Origin: Marinoscillum sp965229915
GTDB taxonomy: Bacteria; Bacteroidota; Bacteroidia; Cytophagales; Cyclobacteriaceae
Direction of reading: 5' to 3'
DNA: 64,000 nt
Assembly: GCF_965229915.1 (NCBI RefSeq)
Contig: NZ_CBDDJZ010000001.1
Coordinates: forward strand, 2,728,001 to 2,792,000
Part shown: one piece after another, positions 27,118-35,086 of the stretch
How positions within the stretch are numbered: the stretch's first letter is position 1
How the letters are laid out: each line of letters begins with the position of its first letter
The notes under the pieces: model-generated
Seen by the model: the letters and a program-made list of their open reading frames with translations, nothing else
What the model was told of the DNA's origin: nothing
The model's database searches: none
Translations under genes and position numbers: made by a program

Positions 27118-27924
27118 ATGCATCGATCACCCAGACAACCCGAAGCTATTGATGCAGAAGCCTACCTGGCACGCATTGGAACAAAACATCAACAAGCAAG
27201 TGTGAAGTCTTTGAGAAACCTTCACTATGCGCACTTGCTCTCTGTGCCTTACGAAAACCTGGATTTTCATTACCGCAAAAAGATTGTGTTGAGTGTAAAG
27301 AATCTCTTCGAAAAGGTCGTTCACAGATGCAGAGGGGGAATAGCCTACGAACTGAATATTCTTTTTTATCACTTACTAGCCCAGCTGGGCTATTCGGTGA
27401 GCCTACATTCCGCAAGGATCTATAAAAATGAAGATCTCAGCTCTGAATTCGAACACGTGGTGTGTCTTGTACAAGTTGGCACGGAGCAGTATTTGTGCGA
27501 TGTGGGTTTTGGGGACCACTTTTGCTTTCCGAAGATTATCCGAGCCAACCATTCACAGTTGGATTACACCAGGTATTATAAGTTGGAGAAGGACATAGAT
27601 AACAACTGGATCCTAAAAGTTTCTAACGACAACTCCTATTATCAATCTGTATACCAGTTTAATGAGCAGCAAAAGGAGTTTATAGAGTTCATACCCCGGT
27701 GCAATTACCACCAGGACAACACCGAATCGCCATATCATCAGGAGAAATTCATCACACAGTTATTCAAAGAAGGTAGGATAAAACTGACCTCCAGAAAACT
27801 TAGTATTCACTTAATGGGCGAGAAAGAAGAAAAAGAAATACTCAACGAAGATGCGTTTTTGGCCAACCTGGAACATCACTTTGGTATCCGTACGCGAGAG
27901 CTACTTCGTCAATCGCTCGATTAG
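27118..27924 (+). CDS. Arylamine N-acetyltransferase-like protein lacking the catalytic cysteine
   Basis: 268 residues from ATG 27118 (GTG 27112 would add two). The NAT fold is recognisable by NLHYAHLLSVPYENLDFHY, the FEHVVCLV segment with His113, and YLCDVGFGDHF with Asp128. In active NATs the motif RGGxCxE gives the nucleophile; here it reads RGGIAYELN with codon GCC (Ala76). Spacing 76-113-128 fits the normal Cys-His-Asp triad, so the loss is precise and not an alignment slip. A cysteine sits five residues earlier (Cys71). It is either a pseudoenzyme or uses another chemistry. Its 3' end overlaps the converging DUF5996-like gene by 24 bp. Confidence 0.8.
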   Translation: MHRSPRQPEAIDAEAYLARIGTKHQQASVKSLRNLHYAHLLSVPYENLDFHYRKKIVLSVKNLFEKVVHRCRGGIAYELNILFYHLLAQLGYSVSLHSARIYKNEDLSSEFEHVVCLVQVGTEQYLCDVGFGDHFCFPKIIRANHSQLDYTRYYKLEKDIDNNWILKVSNDNSYYQSVYQFNEQQKEFIEFIPRCNYHQDNTESPYHQEKFITQLFKEGRIKLTSRKLSIHLMGEKEEKEILNEDAFLANLEHHFGIRTRELLRQSLD

Positions 27925-28758
27925 AAGCTCTGAAGCCTCTTGATAAAAGTACCTCAGGGTTTCTTGCTGGTTAGAGGCCGACTGCACATGTTTGGACAAA
28001 ATCACTGCACCAGTCCACTCATCACTTATCCATATGGCATGATTAGCAAGTTTTGGAAATGTCTCTGTATCTACGTGAGGCCAACAATTGATGTAGAAAT
28101 AGGGGTTTTCAAATTGATCATCCCCTGGAGACATCCCCAGTGAAATCTGAGTGTTGGTCTCAGGGTCTCCGGTATCCTTCAGTAAAATATCCATGGCCAT
28201 GTCAAAATGATGAGGCCAAATATGAATGGTACCTGCTGACTCATGTTGATCTTTGATCTCTCGTAGCACCAAGTAGGTATTGTGATAGCACTTAGCCAGT
28301 TCGGCACTACTCCGCCTGGAGCTAATGTGAAAAGGGCTGCCCGCCTCTAAAACCGGCTTTGGAAGCTGATATGGCAAATTAAGCGTGAGGTTTTGGGCAT
28401 TAAGTCCAAGTTTTCCTATTTGCTCTTCCAACCACAGCATGAGCTGCGTGGTAGTGGCACCCTGCAAATCAAATGAAGCCAAAGTCATTACCTTCTCGTC
28501 TACCAGGTATATTTTGAATTCTTCCAAACTAATAGAACTGCGAAAAGAGACATCTCCTTGAACCCACTTACCTGCCATGCGTCGCAAACCTGGCACCCAT
28601 GTGAGGGTAGCGTTCTCATCATTTTCAGAATGCTCCAAAAACTTGCGCCCGACTGAGGCCACATTCTGCACGGACTGGTGTAATTGTACCCTGGCAGTTC
28701 TCACCTCCTCCGGATCTGTCGGAATGAATTTATTCCAGGTAAACGTGTCCATAGCCAT
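27901..28758 (-). CDS. DUF5996-like protein
   Basis: 285 residues, no signal or membrane helix. Phrases such as SSAELAKCYHNTYLVLREI and IWPHHFDMAMDIL match the DUF5996 family (conserved WPHHFD), whose function is unknown. Its 3' end overlaps the NAT-like gene. A terminator hairpin of the upstream gene lies just before its start codon. Confidence 0.7.
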   Translation of the reverse strand: MAMDTFTWNKFIPTDPEEVRTARVQLHQSVQNVASVGRKFLEHSENDENATLTWVPGLRRMAGKWVQGDVSFRSSISLEEFKIYLVDEKVMTLASFDLQGATTTQLMLWLEEQIGKLGLNAQNLTLNLPYQLPKPVLEAGSPFHISSRRSSAELAKCYHNTYLVLREIKDQHESAGTIHIWPHHFDMAMDILLKDTGDPETNTQISLGMSPGDDQFENPYFYINCWPHVDTETFPKLANHAIWISDEWTGAVILSKHVQSASNQQETLRYFYQEASELLIERLTK

Positions 28759-28776
28759 GCTGATTGTAGATAAAAA

Positions 28777-28796
28777 AAGGCCTCTTCTGAGGCCTT
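28777..28796 (-). terminator. Intrinsic terminator after the TerB-like gene
   Basis: AAGGCCTC-TTCT-GAGGCCTT, an 8-bp perfect stem, followed on the minus strand by a run of seven U. It ends transcription of the 28803-29204 gene. Confidence 0.85.
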
Positions 28797-28802
28797 GATG
28801 CT

Positions 28803-29204
28803 TTATAAGTTGTTCTGAAATTTTTTGACTTCTCGTTTTAGCGCTTCTCTATTAGAAGTTATAGAAGGATCACTAAACACCTTAGAACTCAACTTGGATA
28901 TAACTGCCTTTTTGAAGCCCAGCTTCTCAGCCAGTTCTTCACAGTATTTGATTTCACTCAAGTACACCTGACTGTCAATCTTCATGAGCTGAACAATATT
29001 GTATAAATACTCAAATCGATCATCGTCAGTCATAGTGGATAGTGCCGGTAGTGGCTCCGGGTTATCTACCAGGTGTAATACGTCATCCTCCGAAAGGCCG
29101 TTTGCTTTTCCAAGAATCAAAATGAGCTCGCGCTCTTCGCCTGCAAATTCTCCATCAATTTTGGCCAGCTGTATAAGTGTACTTAGTTGGGATTTAATAC
29201 TCAT
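28803..29204 (-). CDS. TerB-like protein A
   Basis: 133 residues, all helical, beginning LSTLIQLAKIDGEFAGEERELI, the hallmark of TerB-like domains (metal-binding acidic residues DGE and EE). The middle reads DDRFEYLYNIVQLMKIDSQVYLSEIKYCEELAEKLGF. Family members form small helical bundles near membranes and are linked to stress responses; the exact role is unknown. It follows a close paralogue (29271-29684) by 66 bp; a third lies at 38886. Confidence 0.8.
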   Translation of the reverse strand: MSIKSQLSTLIQLAKIDGEFAGEERELILILGKANGLSEDDVLHLVDNPEPLPALSTMTDDDRFEYLYNIVQLMKIDSQVYLSEIKYCEELAEKLGFKKAVISKLSSKVFSDPSITSNREALKREVKKFQNNL

Positions 29205-29270
29205 GATAACGTCAGGTCAGTTTTTTTGTGCGTTAAAGATAGATTTAGCTTAGCTGAGATACAAATGAAA

Positions 29271-29684
29271 TTATACCTGCAACTTTTTTACTTCAGTTTT
29301 GAGTTTCTCTCTGTCCGACGTAATAGAAGGGTCAGAAAAAATTCTAGAGGACATGGTTTTCACTACTTTCCTTTTGAAACCAAGCTTTTCGGCCATGTCT
29401 TCACAATACTTGATTTCGCTTAGAAACACCTCGTTATCAATTTTCATCAACTGAATAATGTTGTAGAGATATTCAAATTTATCATCAAACGATAAAGCAG
29501 AAAATTGCAGGTCCTGATTTCCTTTATTTACCAGGTTTTCCTCAATTAGCTGGTCAATGTGCGTTTCTGGTACTTTGTGTGCTTTGCCGATGCTGTAGAT
29601 CAGCATTTTTTCCACCTGAGTAAAATTCTGGTCCGTAACAGCTAGCTGTATGAGTGACTTCAAGTGAGTTTCTAAATTATCCAT
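29271..29684 (-). CDS. TerB-like protein B
   Basis: 137 residues from ATG 29684 (a longer in-frame start would run into the SDR gene). Closely similar to the next gene downstream, sharing FEYLYNIIQLMKID, EVFLSEIKYCEDMAEKLGFKRKVV and the ending SSRIFSDPSITSDREKLKTEVKK. Here the N-terminal metal-site phrase is LAVTDQNFTQVEKMLIYSIGKAH, so the DGE acidic cluster is weakened. It looks like a tandem duplicate that has started to diverge. Confidence 0.8.
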   Translation of the reverse strand: MDNLETHLKSLIQLAVTDQNFTQVEKMLIYSIGKAHKVPETHIDQLIEENLVNKGNQDLQFSALSFDDKFEYLYNIIQLMKIDNEVFLSEIKYCEDMAEKLGFKRKVVKTMSSRIFSDPSITSDREKLKTEVKKLQV

Positions 29685-29727
29685 GCGGTAGTTTCGTTTT
29701 AATAAATATAAAAAAATAATTCGGGTC

Positions 29728-30489
29728 TTAATGCATATAGCTTCCAGCATTGATATCAAACGTGGATCCAGTAGAATGGTCCGCCATGCCACTAGCTATA
29801 AAAGTAATCAATGGTGCTAGGTCCTTCGGTTCTGTTAACCGTTCCAGGGCCACATCACCTTTAGTATGTTCTTCTCCATATTGATCCATAAACTCCTTGG
29901 CCATGTCTGTGCGAACAAACCCTGGGGCTACTACAAAAGCCTTGATTCCATCCTTTCCATAAGCTCTGGCAATGGATTTTGTCAATGAAACCAAGCCAGC
30001 TTTAGATGCCGCGTAGGCCATATACTCTGCTTGATCTCCTCTAAATGCAGCCCTGGAGCTAATGTTGATAATCCGGCCTGCTGCTTTCCTCTGCAAAAAA
30101 TGATGAATGGCCTTTTTGCACAACATGGCAGAAGCTGTCAGATTAACCATCATGGTCTCATCCCATGCTTTGGTCCAGTCATCATCAGATCCTGAGATCG
30201 GAGCTGAAATAGCCACTCCAGCATTATTAATCAGGACCTCCACACTTCCCATCTCCAGGGATACCCGCTCAAAAAGTTTGGCTGCCTCATCAGCTTTGGA
30301 GAGATCTGCCTGAAATGCCTTCGATTCATTCCCAAGAATATGAGCCAGATTCTCCGCTTCGCGCACGTTCTTATTGTAATGAATCGCTATAGTGGCGCCA
30401 GCTTCAGCCAGTTTGGTGGCTATCGCTTTTCCTATGCCTCGACTAGCTCCAGTTACGAGTATATTAAGACCAGATAGGTTGATATACAT
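29728..30489 (-). CDS. Short-chain dehydrogenase/reductase, FabG-like
   Basis: 253 residues. It has the Rossmann glycine motif TGASRGIGKAIA at the N-terminus, NNAGVAIS, catalytic Ser in INISSRAAFRG and YAASK (Tyr-x3-Lys), and ends in DINAGSYMH. It is the classical SDR size. Substrate unknown; FabG-type 3-oxoacyl reductase activity is possible but it is not in a fatty-acid operon. Confidence 0.88.
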   Translation of the reverse strand: MYINLSGLNILVTGASRGIGKAIATKLAEAGATIAIHYNKNVREAENLAHILGNESKAFQADLSKADEAAKLFERVSLEMGSVEVLINNAGVAISAPISGSDDDWTKAWDETMMVNLTASAMLCKKAIHHFLQRKAAGRIINISSRAAFRGDQAEYMAYAASKAGLVSLTKSIARAYGKDGIKAFVVAPGFVRTDMAKEFMDQYGEEHTKGDVALERLTEPKDLAPLITFIASGMADHSTGSTFDINAGSYMH

Positions 30490-30768
30490 GAGAGTTCAAG
30501 TTTAAAAGAAAATTAGCCAAAGATCGACAATTTCTTTTCGGTCGCCATATGTTTTCTCTTTCCGATCACCAGAATGGTAAAGTAATAGTGTACGGCACAC
30601 ATTGCATATTGGATATGAGTGAAACGGCAATAAGAAGTCATAAACCAACAAAATCGATTAATTGACCAGATCATTGATATTAAAGAATTACTTGAAGGTG
30701 TATGGATAAAATTGTTATCTTAGAGAACCCACAGCTAATTGCATTTTTTCCACCTATAATTTACCTAA

Positions 30769-31965
30769 ATGGGGATCATCTTACCATTAATCCTAATCAG
30801 TATATGCTGTCTAGTCATCTGGAGAGCGGGCGATGGGTTCATGACGGCTTCTGAATATGTAGGGCGAAATCTCTCTGATGGAGTCCGTGGAGCTACGATC
30901 AATGCTGTGGCCAGTTCAATGCCTGAGGTGTTCACCTCACTGTTTTTCCTGTTTATCATGAAAGATGCCGAGGGGTTTTCTGGAGGAATTGGGACCACCG
31001 CGGGATCAGCCATTTTCAACAGTATGGTTATTCCAGCAGTTGCTGTATTGGCCGTTATCGGAATCGGTCTGACAAAGCGCGTGCGAGTTTCGAAAAAAGT
31101 AATGCTGCGGGATGGGTTGAGCCTGCTGATCGCAGAACTCATCTTCATCGTACTCATCAGTGGTTCACTGCTGGATTGGTACCATGGTTTACTGCTCATG
31201 CTCGTCTATGTGGTGTACATCATCTATATGTTTTGGTCCATGGACAAAAAACAGCGTGAAGAAATGCTGGAAGAGTCCCACGTCAGTGAAGAGGATTTTG
31301 AAGATGAAGAGCGAAAACAAAAGCCCTTTCTTTTAGCACTAGTCACTTTGGATTTAGAACGTGTCTTTATTGGAAAAAAGAAGATCAATGATCGGATCGC
31401 CTGGTCTCTTTTGATTTTCTCTACACTGTGCATAGCTGCAGTGTGTTACTTGTTGGTATTGGCCTGTGAGTGGATCGGTCATGAAACCTATGAGGTGCCA
31501 TTCCTAGGAGAATTACATGGACTGGGGATACCGGTAATGTTCGTTGCGCTGATTCTTGCATCTGCTGCATCGTCCTTCCCAGATACCATCATTTCTATAA
31601 AAGATGCCCAAAGAGGCCAATATGACGATGCTATCTCCAACGCCCTGGGCAGCAATATTTTCGATATCTGTTTCGCTTTAGGGTTTCCCCTGTTCATTTT
31701 CACATTGATGTATGGTCCCATTCCCATGTCTCAGGAGATGGTAGATCTGAGTAGCGAACTAAGGTTTCTACTGTGGCTATTGACCGCTTTGGTTTTGATT
31801 ATTTTCATTACTGGTGGATACATCGGACGTTTGAAAGCAGGTGTGTTGTTAGTCTTGTATTTCCTGTTTGTAGCCTACGTGGTGGCCCGGGGATCAGGTA
31901 ATGAATATGCTCAGGCAATCGCCGACTGGTTAGTCTCGGTGGTGCGGTGGTTCAGCATTTCCTAA
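30769..31965 (+). CDS. Sodium/calcium exchanger family membrane protein (CaCA)
   Basis: 398 residues, about ten membrane helices. The two alpha repeats are visible: ATINAVASSMPEVFTSLFFLF in the first half and ASAASSFPDTIISIKDAQRG...SNALGSNIFDICFALG in the second, with a long acidic loop (about residues 160-190, rich in Glu/Asp) between. The acidic residues in these repeats bind the cation. The repeat 1 motif differs from the usual GTSLPE, so ion preference is uncertain. The gene overlaps the converging Rieske gene by 4 bp. Confidence 0.85.
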   Translation: MGIILPLILISICCLVIWRAGDGFMTASEYVGRNLSDGVRGATINAVASSMPEVFTSLFFLFIMKDAEGFSGGIGTTAGSAIFNSMVIPAVAVLAVIGIGLTKRVRVSKKVMLRDGLSLLIAELIFIVLISGSLLDWYHGLLLMLVYVVYIIYMFWSMDKKQREEMLEESHVSEEDFEDEERKQKPFLLALVTLDLERVFIGKKKINDRIAWSLLIFSTLCIAAVCYLLVLACEWIGHETYEVPFLGELHGLGIPVMFVALILASAASSFPDTIISIKDAQRGQYDDAISNALGSNIFDICFALGFPLFIFTLMYGPIPMSQEMVDLSSELRFLLWLLTALVLIIFITGGYIGRLKAGVLLVLYFLFVAYVVARGSGNEYAQAIADWLVSVVRWFSIS

Positions 31966-32285
31966 AGATCCACGGTGAGACTTCCATCAGGCTGCCAGGT
32001 AGCTTGGTTTGTTTTCAGTTGCCTACATCGCCTTTGTGATTCTTGACCGGTCAAAAGATCAAATTGGTAATTGTGCCACATGCAAGTGATCTTAGCACTT
32101 GGGCTGATAGACGCGTTGGCAAGTGAGTTGTCAAAGTGTGGACATTTGGGCTCAAAAACAAAGACATTATCACCAATTCGAGTCATGTGATATCGGCTTT
32201 GCTCCACTTGGATGGTGATTATTCCTCTGTCATTGAGATGATTGTAAAGTTCTTTTTTTGAAGAAAATAGTTGGATCTCTGCCAT
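31962..32285 (-). CDS. Soluble Rieske [2Fe-2S] protein
   Basis: About 107 residues from ATG 32285 (a GTG two codons upstream is also possible). Both Rieske boxes are present: C-P-H in PKCPHFDNSL and C-M-W-H in KITCMWHNYQFDL, with 20 residues between. No membrane anchor or signal peptide, so it is a small cytoplasmic ferredoxin-like electron carrier or a subunit of an unseen oxygenase. Confidence 0.88.
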   Translation of the reverse strand: MAEIQLFSSKKELYNHLNDRGIITIQVEQSRYHMTRIGDNVFVFEPKCPHFDNSLANASISPSAKITCMWHNYQFDLLTGQESQRRCRQLKTNQATWQPDGSLTVDL

Positions 32286-32354
32286 CGCCACTAAGTCTAT
32301 TTCTGCTTTGGATTCAAATACGCTATATTCGCAGAAAATAATTTCATCAAAATC

Positions 32355-32486
32355 ATGGACATTACCAACCCTGCAGTTACCGACGGTGTAGATTTATTTG
32401 TGAACATAGTAGTGATCCTTGTCGCCTTTGGAGCAGCTATCTCTTTGATTGACTTCAGAAAGACGCAGCAAAAAAGTGAGGATTAA
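32355..32486 (+). CDS. 43-residue single-pass membrane protein
   Basis: ATG 32355 to TAA 32484-32486. The peptide has a polar start, one hydrophobic helix (FVNIVVILVAFGAAISLI) and a charged tail (DFRKTQQKSED). It ends 3 bp before the phosphatase gene, so the two are likely co-transcribed. It is too short for standard ORF cut-offs but the amino-acid pattern is clearly membrane-like. No family known to me. Confidence 0.5.
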   Translation: MDITNPAVTDGVDLFVNIVVILVAFGAAISLIDFRKTQQKSED

Positions 32487-32489
32487 TCT

Positions 32490-33185
32490 ATGGCTAACCC
32501 TCTGGGAAAAGTAATAGATAAAACTAAGGGCCGCAGACTCGTCATATCTGACATACATGGATGCAGCCAGACACTTGATGCTCTTTTAGATAAACTCTCC
32601 ATCACCGATGAAGATCAGGTTTTCTTTCTCGGTGATTATGTCAACAAAGGCCCCAACAGTCTGAAGGTATTAGACACACTGATTGGTCTGAACCAGAAAG
32701 CCAATCACTATTTTCTCCTGGGTAATCATGACCTTCTCCTACTCGAGTACTTGCAAAATGGTGACAATGGGCACAAGCTTAGATTAGAAGAACTGAACAG
32801 TTCTTCCTTCTTTGATTTGTCCGAAACGGACCGCTCAAAATATCAATCGTTTTTAGAAAGCCTGCATCACTACTTTATCAGTGACGAATTCATACTAGTA
32901 CATGCTGGATTCAATTTCAATCTGCAAAACCCATTTCTGGGTAAGGAAGATATGTTGAATGTTAGATCATTTTACTATGATGGGTCCAAGGCCATGAACA
33001 AAACCATAGTTCACGGTCACTATCCTTTCACCAAAAAAGAAATTGAAGAGGCCATCAGCGCTTATCAGAAAGTAATTCCGCTAGACAATGGCTGTGTCTA
33101 TAAGGGAGAGCGAGATGGAATGGGGGAGTTGTTGTGTCTTAATCTAGATACTCTCGAGCTGATCGGTCAGGAGAAACTTGACTGA
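32490..33185 (+). CDS. Metallophosphoesterase, Ser/Thr phosphatase-like
   Basis: 231 residues. The calcineurin-type metal motifs are in order: DIHG (VISDIHGCSQTL), GDYVNKGPNS (the GDxxDRG position), LLGNHDLLLLE (GNHD), HAGFNF and VHGHYPF. It resembles PrpA/ApaH-type protein phosphatases. The GD motif reads GDYVNKG with Asn in place of the usual Asp-Arg, seen in many Bacteroidota members. Substrate unknown. Confidence 0.9.
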   Translation: MANPLGKVIDKTKGRRLVISDIHGCSQTLDALLDKLSITDEDQVFFLGDYVNKGPNSLKVLDTLIGLNQKANHYFLLGNHDLLLLEYLQNGDNGHKLRLEELNSSSFFDLSETDRSKYQSFLESLHHYFISDEFILVHAGFNFNLQNPFLGKEDMLNVRSFYYDGSKAMNKTIVHGHYPFTKKEIEEAISAYQKVIPLDNGCVYKGERDGMGELLCLNLDTLELIGQEKLD

Positions 33186-33290
33186 TCAGACGTGATCTCT
33201 TTTGTGATTGCTAACCTTATGGTTTGGAAGGATCATTGGGCACACAATTGCCAAAATGAATAAACCGATAATAATTCCAAGCATTGCCAT
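33186..33290 (-). CDS. 34-residue membrane peptide
   Basis: ATG at 33290 and TGA at 33188-33186. The peptide begins MAMLGIIIGLFILAIVCPMI, one membrane helix, followed by a polar basic tail (LPNHKVSNHKRDHV). It sits between gdhA and the phosphatase gene on the gdhA strand. Support is only the good membrane pattern and fit in an otherwise empty gap; it may be chance. Confidence 0.35.
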   Translation of the reverse strand: MAMLGIIIGLFILAIVCPMILPNHKVSNHKRDHV

Positions 33291-33342
33291 ATCTTTCGTT
33301 TTTTATTGGGAAGCAAATATAAGCCCGCGAAGTACAAACGAG

Positions 33343-33366
33343 CAAAAAAATGGGGTGTTTAAACCA
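33343..33366 (-). terminator. Intrinsic terminator of gdhA
   Basis: GGGGTG pairs with CACCCC across the gdhA stop codon, which lies in the loop; the minus strand then has a run of seven U. Confidence 0.6.
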
Positions 33367-34711
33367 CCCCTTGAGCGATCATTGCATCGGCTACTTTGAC
33401 AAAACCAGCGATATTGGCCCCCTTTACATAATCCACAAAACCATCCGACTCCTTACCATAATCCACGCAGTTGGTATGGATGCTTTTCATGATCATTTTC
33501 AGTCGGTAGTCCACTTCATCGCGCGTCCAGTAGAGACGCTGGGCGTTTTGTGACATTTCCAATCCAGATGTAGCGACACCCCCTGCATTGGATGCTTTGC
33601 CCGGTGTAAAGAAAAGTTTGTTATCTCTAATATAAGCGAGAGCCTCATCGGTTGTTGGCATGTTGGCTCCCTCAAATACTCCCCGACACCCATTTTTGAC
33701 AAGCGTCTTGGCATCTTCTAGTGGCAGTTCGTTTTGTGTGGCACATGGAAAGGCAAAATCCACTTTAAAATTCCATGGAGTTACATCAGCGTGGAATTTG
33801 GCTGATTTGTACTTATCCGCATACTCGCTGATCCTTCCTCTTTTTACATTCTTCAGTTCCTTGATGAACTCTAGCTTTTCGGTATCGATTCCATCTGGAT
33901 CATGGATGCATCCTCCTGAATCTGAAACGGTGACCGGTTTGGCCCCAAATTCGATCAGTTTCTCAATGGCATATTGTGCCACATTACCACTACCAGATAC
34001 TGCACATAGCTTTCCTTCTAAAGTATCATCATGCTCATCCATGACTTCTTTGGCAAAATAAATCAAGCCATATCCAGTCGCCTCTGTTCTGATCAATGAG
34101 CCACCATAATCCAGACCCTTGCCAGTAAGCACTCCGGTAAATTCATTGTTGAGTCGCTTGTACTGTCCAAACAAATAGCCAATTTCTCGGGCACCAACTC
34201 CAATGTCTCCAGCAGGAATATCTGTATAGCCTCCAATGTGCTTTGAAAGTTCGGTCATGAAACTTTGACAGAAACGCATCACTTCAGCATCAGACTTTCC
34301 TTTCGGGTTGAAATCACTCCCTCCTTTACCACCACCGAGAGGCAGTGTAGTGAGACTATTCTTAAACACCTGCTCAAAGGCCAAAAATTTGAGCACTGAC
34401 AGGTTCACTGTTGGGTGAAAGCGTAGACCTCCTTTGTATGGACCAATTGCCGAATTCATCTGAACCCGAAAGCCACGGTTCACCTGTACATTGTTCTTAT
34501 CATCAATCCAGGGAACACGAAACATGACCACACGCTCAGGCTCACACATCCGATCCAGCACATTGGCTTCCTTGTATTTGCTGTGTGTTTCCATGAAAGG
34601 AACCACAGTCTCAGCTACCTCAGTAACTGCCTGAATAAACTCTGGCTCGTGTGGGTTTCTTTTGGAGATATGATCTACAAATTGAGAAACTTCTTTGCTT
34701 AAGTTTGACAT
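33359..34711 (-). CDS. gdhA: Glutamate dehydrogenase, NADP-type hexameric
   Basis: 450 residues, the normal length for the bacterial NADP enzyme. The active-site lysine region is intact (LPLGGGKGGSDFNPKG, about residue 120-135), with substrate-binding MNSAIGPYKGGLRFHPTVN before it and the Rossmann motif VSGSGNVAQYAIEKL after. It makes glutamate from 2-oxoglutarate and ammonium. It is monocistronic, with an inverted repeat GATCAAT-N7-ATTGATC about 80 bp upstream of the start. Confidence 0.96.
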   Translation of the reverse strand: MSNLSKEVSQFVDHISKRNPHEPEFIQAVTEVAETVVPFMETHSKYKEANVLDRMCEPERVVMFRVPWIDDKNNVQVNRGFRVQMNSAIGPYKGGLRFHPTVNLSVLKFLAFEQVFKNSLTTLPLGGGKGGSDFNPKGKSDAEVMRFCQSFMTELSKHIGGYTDIPAGDIGVGAREIGYLFGQYKRLNNEFTGVLTGKGLDYGGSLIRTEATGYGLIYFAKEVMDEHDDTLEGKLCAVSGSGNVAQYAIEKLIEFGAKPVTVSDSGGCIHDPDGIDTEKLEFIKELKNVKRGRISEYADKYKSAKFHADVTPWNFKVDFAFPCATQNELPLEDAKTLVKNGCRGVFEGANMPTTDEALAYIRDNKLFFTPGKASNAGGVATSGLEMSQNAQRLYWTRDEVDYRLKMIMKSIHTNCVDYGKESDGFVDYVKGANIAGFVKVADAMIAQGVV

Positions 34712-34791
34712 AGTATAGATTACTTCATTTTTGGGATTAAGAGTTTTAAGTTAGGCGATTTTTAGGCAAAAACATAGTGCTTGGATTCATC

Positions 34792-34812
34792 GATCAATAA
34801 TTAACATTGATC
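34792..34812. promoter_or_regulatory. Inverted repeat, possible operator between gdhA and a small gene
   Basis: GATCAAT and ATTGATC, perfect 7-bp arms with a 7-bp AT-rich spacer, in the divergent control region of gdhA (minus) and the 58-residue gene (plus). Confidence 0.3.
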
Positions 34813-34901
34813 TATTTCCTTAACCTAACCATGATGGTAAACTAAACAGTGGATAAACTTTGATCGTTATATTGGTGTGTGAACAATAAACCACCAATTT
34901 T

Positions 34902-35078
34902 ATGTACACTACAAACATTGACAATGAGATCTTCACTAAGCTGAAGCGACTCAATCGAGATCAAAAAACTGACGTGCTGGATTACCTGGAACACATACCA
35001 AAAGTAAGCCACAGCACCAGGATCTACAGAAGAAAAGCGATGAAGCAAATTCGAGAAGCACTCGAAAAAGACTGGTAA
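34902..35078 (+). CDS. 58-residue basic protein, function unknown
   Basis: ATG 34902 to TAA 35076-35078. The peptide is soluble, helical and rich in Lys/Arg (IFTKLKRLNRDQKTDVLDYL, RIYRRKAMKQIREALEKDW). It is divergent from gdhA and converges on the channel gene (8 bp apart). It is below common length cut-offs. Codon use and composition look coding; no family known to me. Confidence 0.5.
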   Translation: MYTTNIDNEIFTKLKRLNRDQKTDVLDYLEHIPKVSHSTRIYRRKAMKQIREALEKDW

Positions 35079-35086
35079 AAGCCAGC

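Noticed and set aside
29685..29792. N-terminal extension of TerB-like B
   Set aside because: Overlaps the SDR gene end and adds no domain; ATG 29684 aligns with the paralogues.
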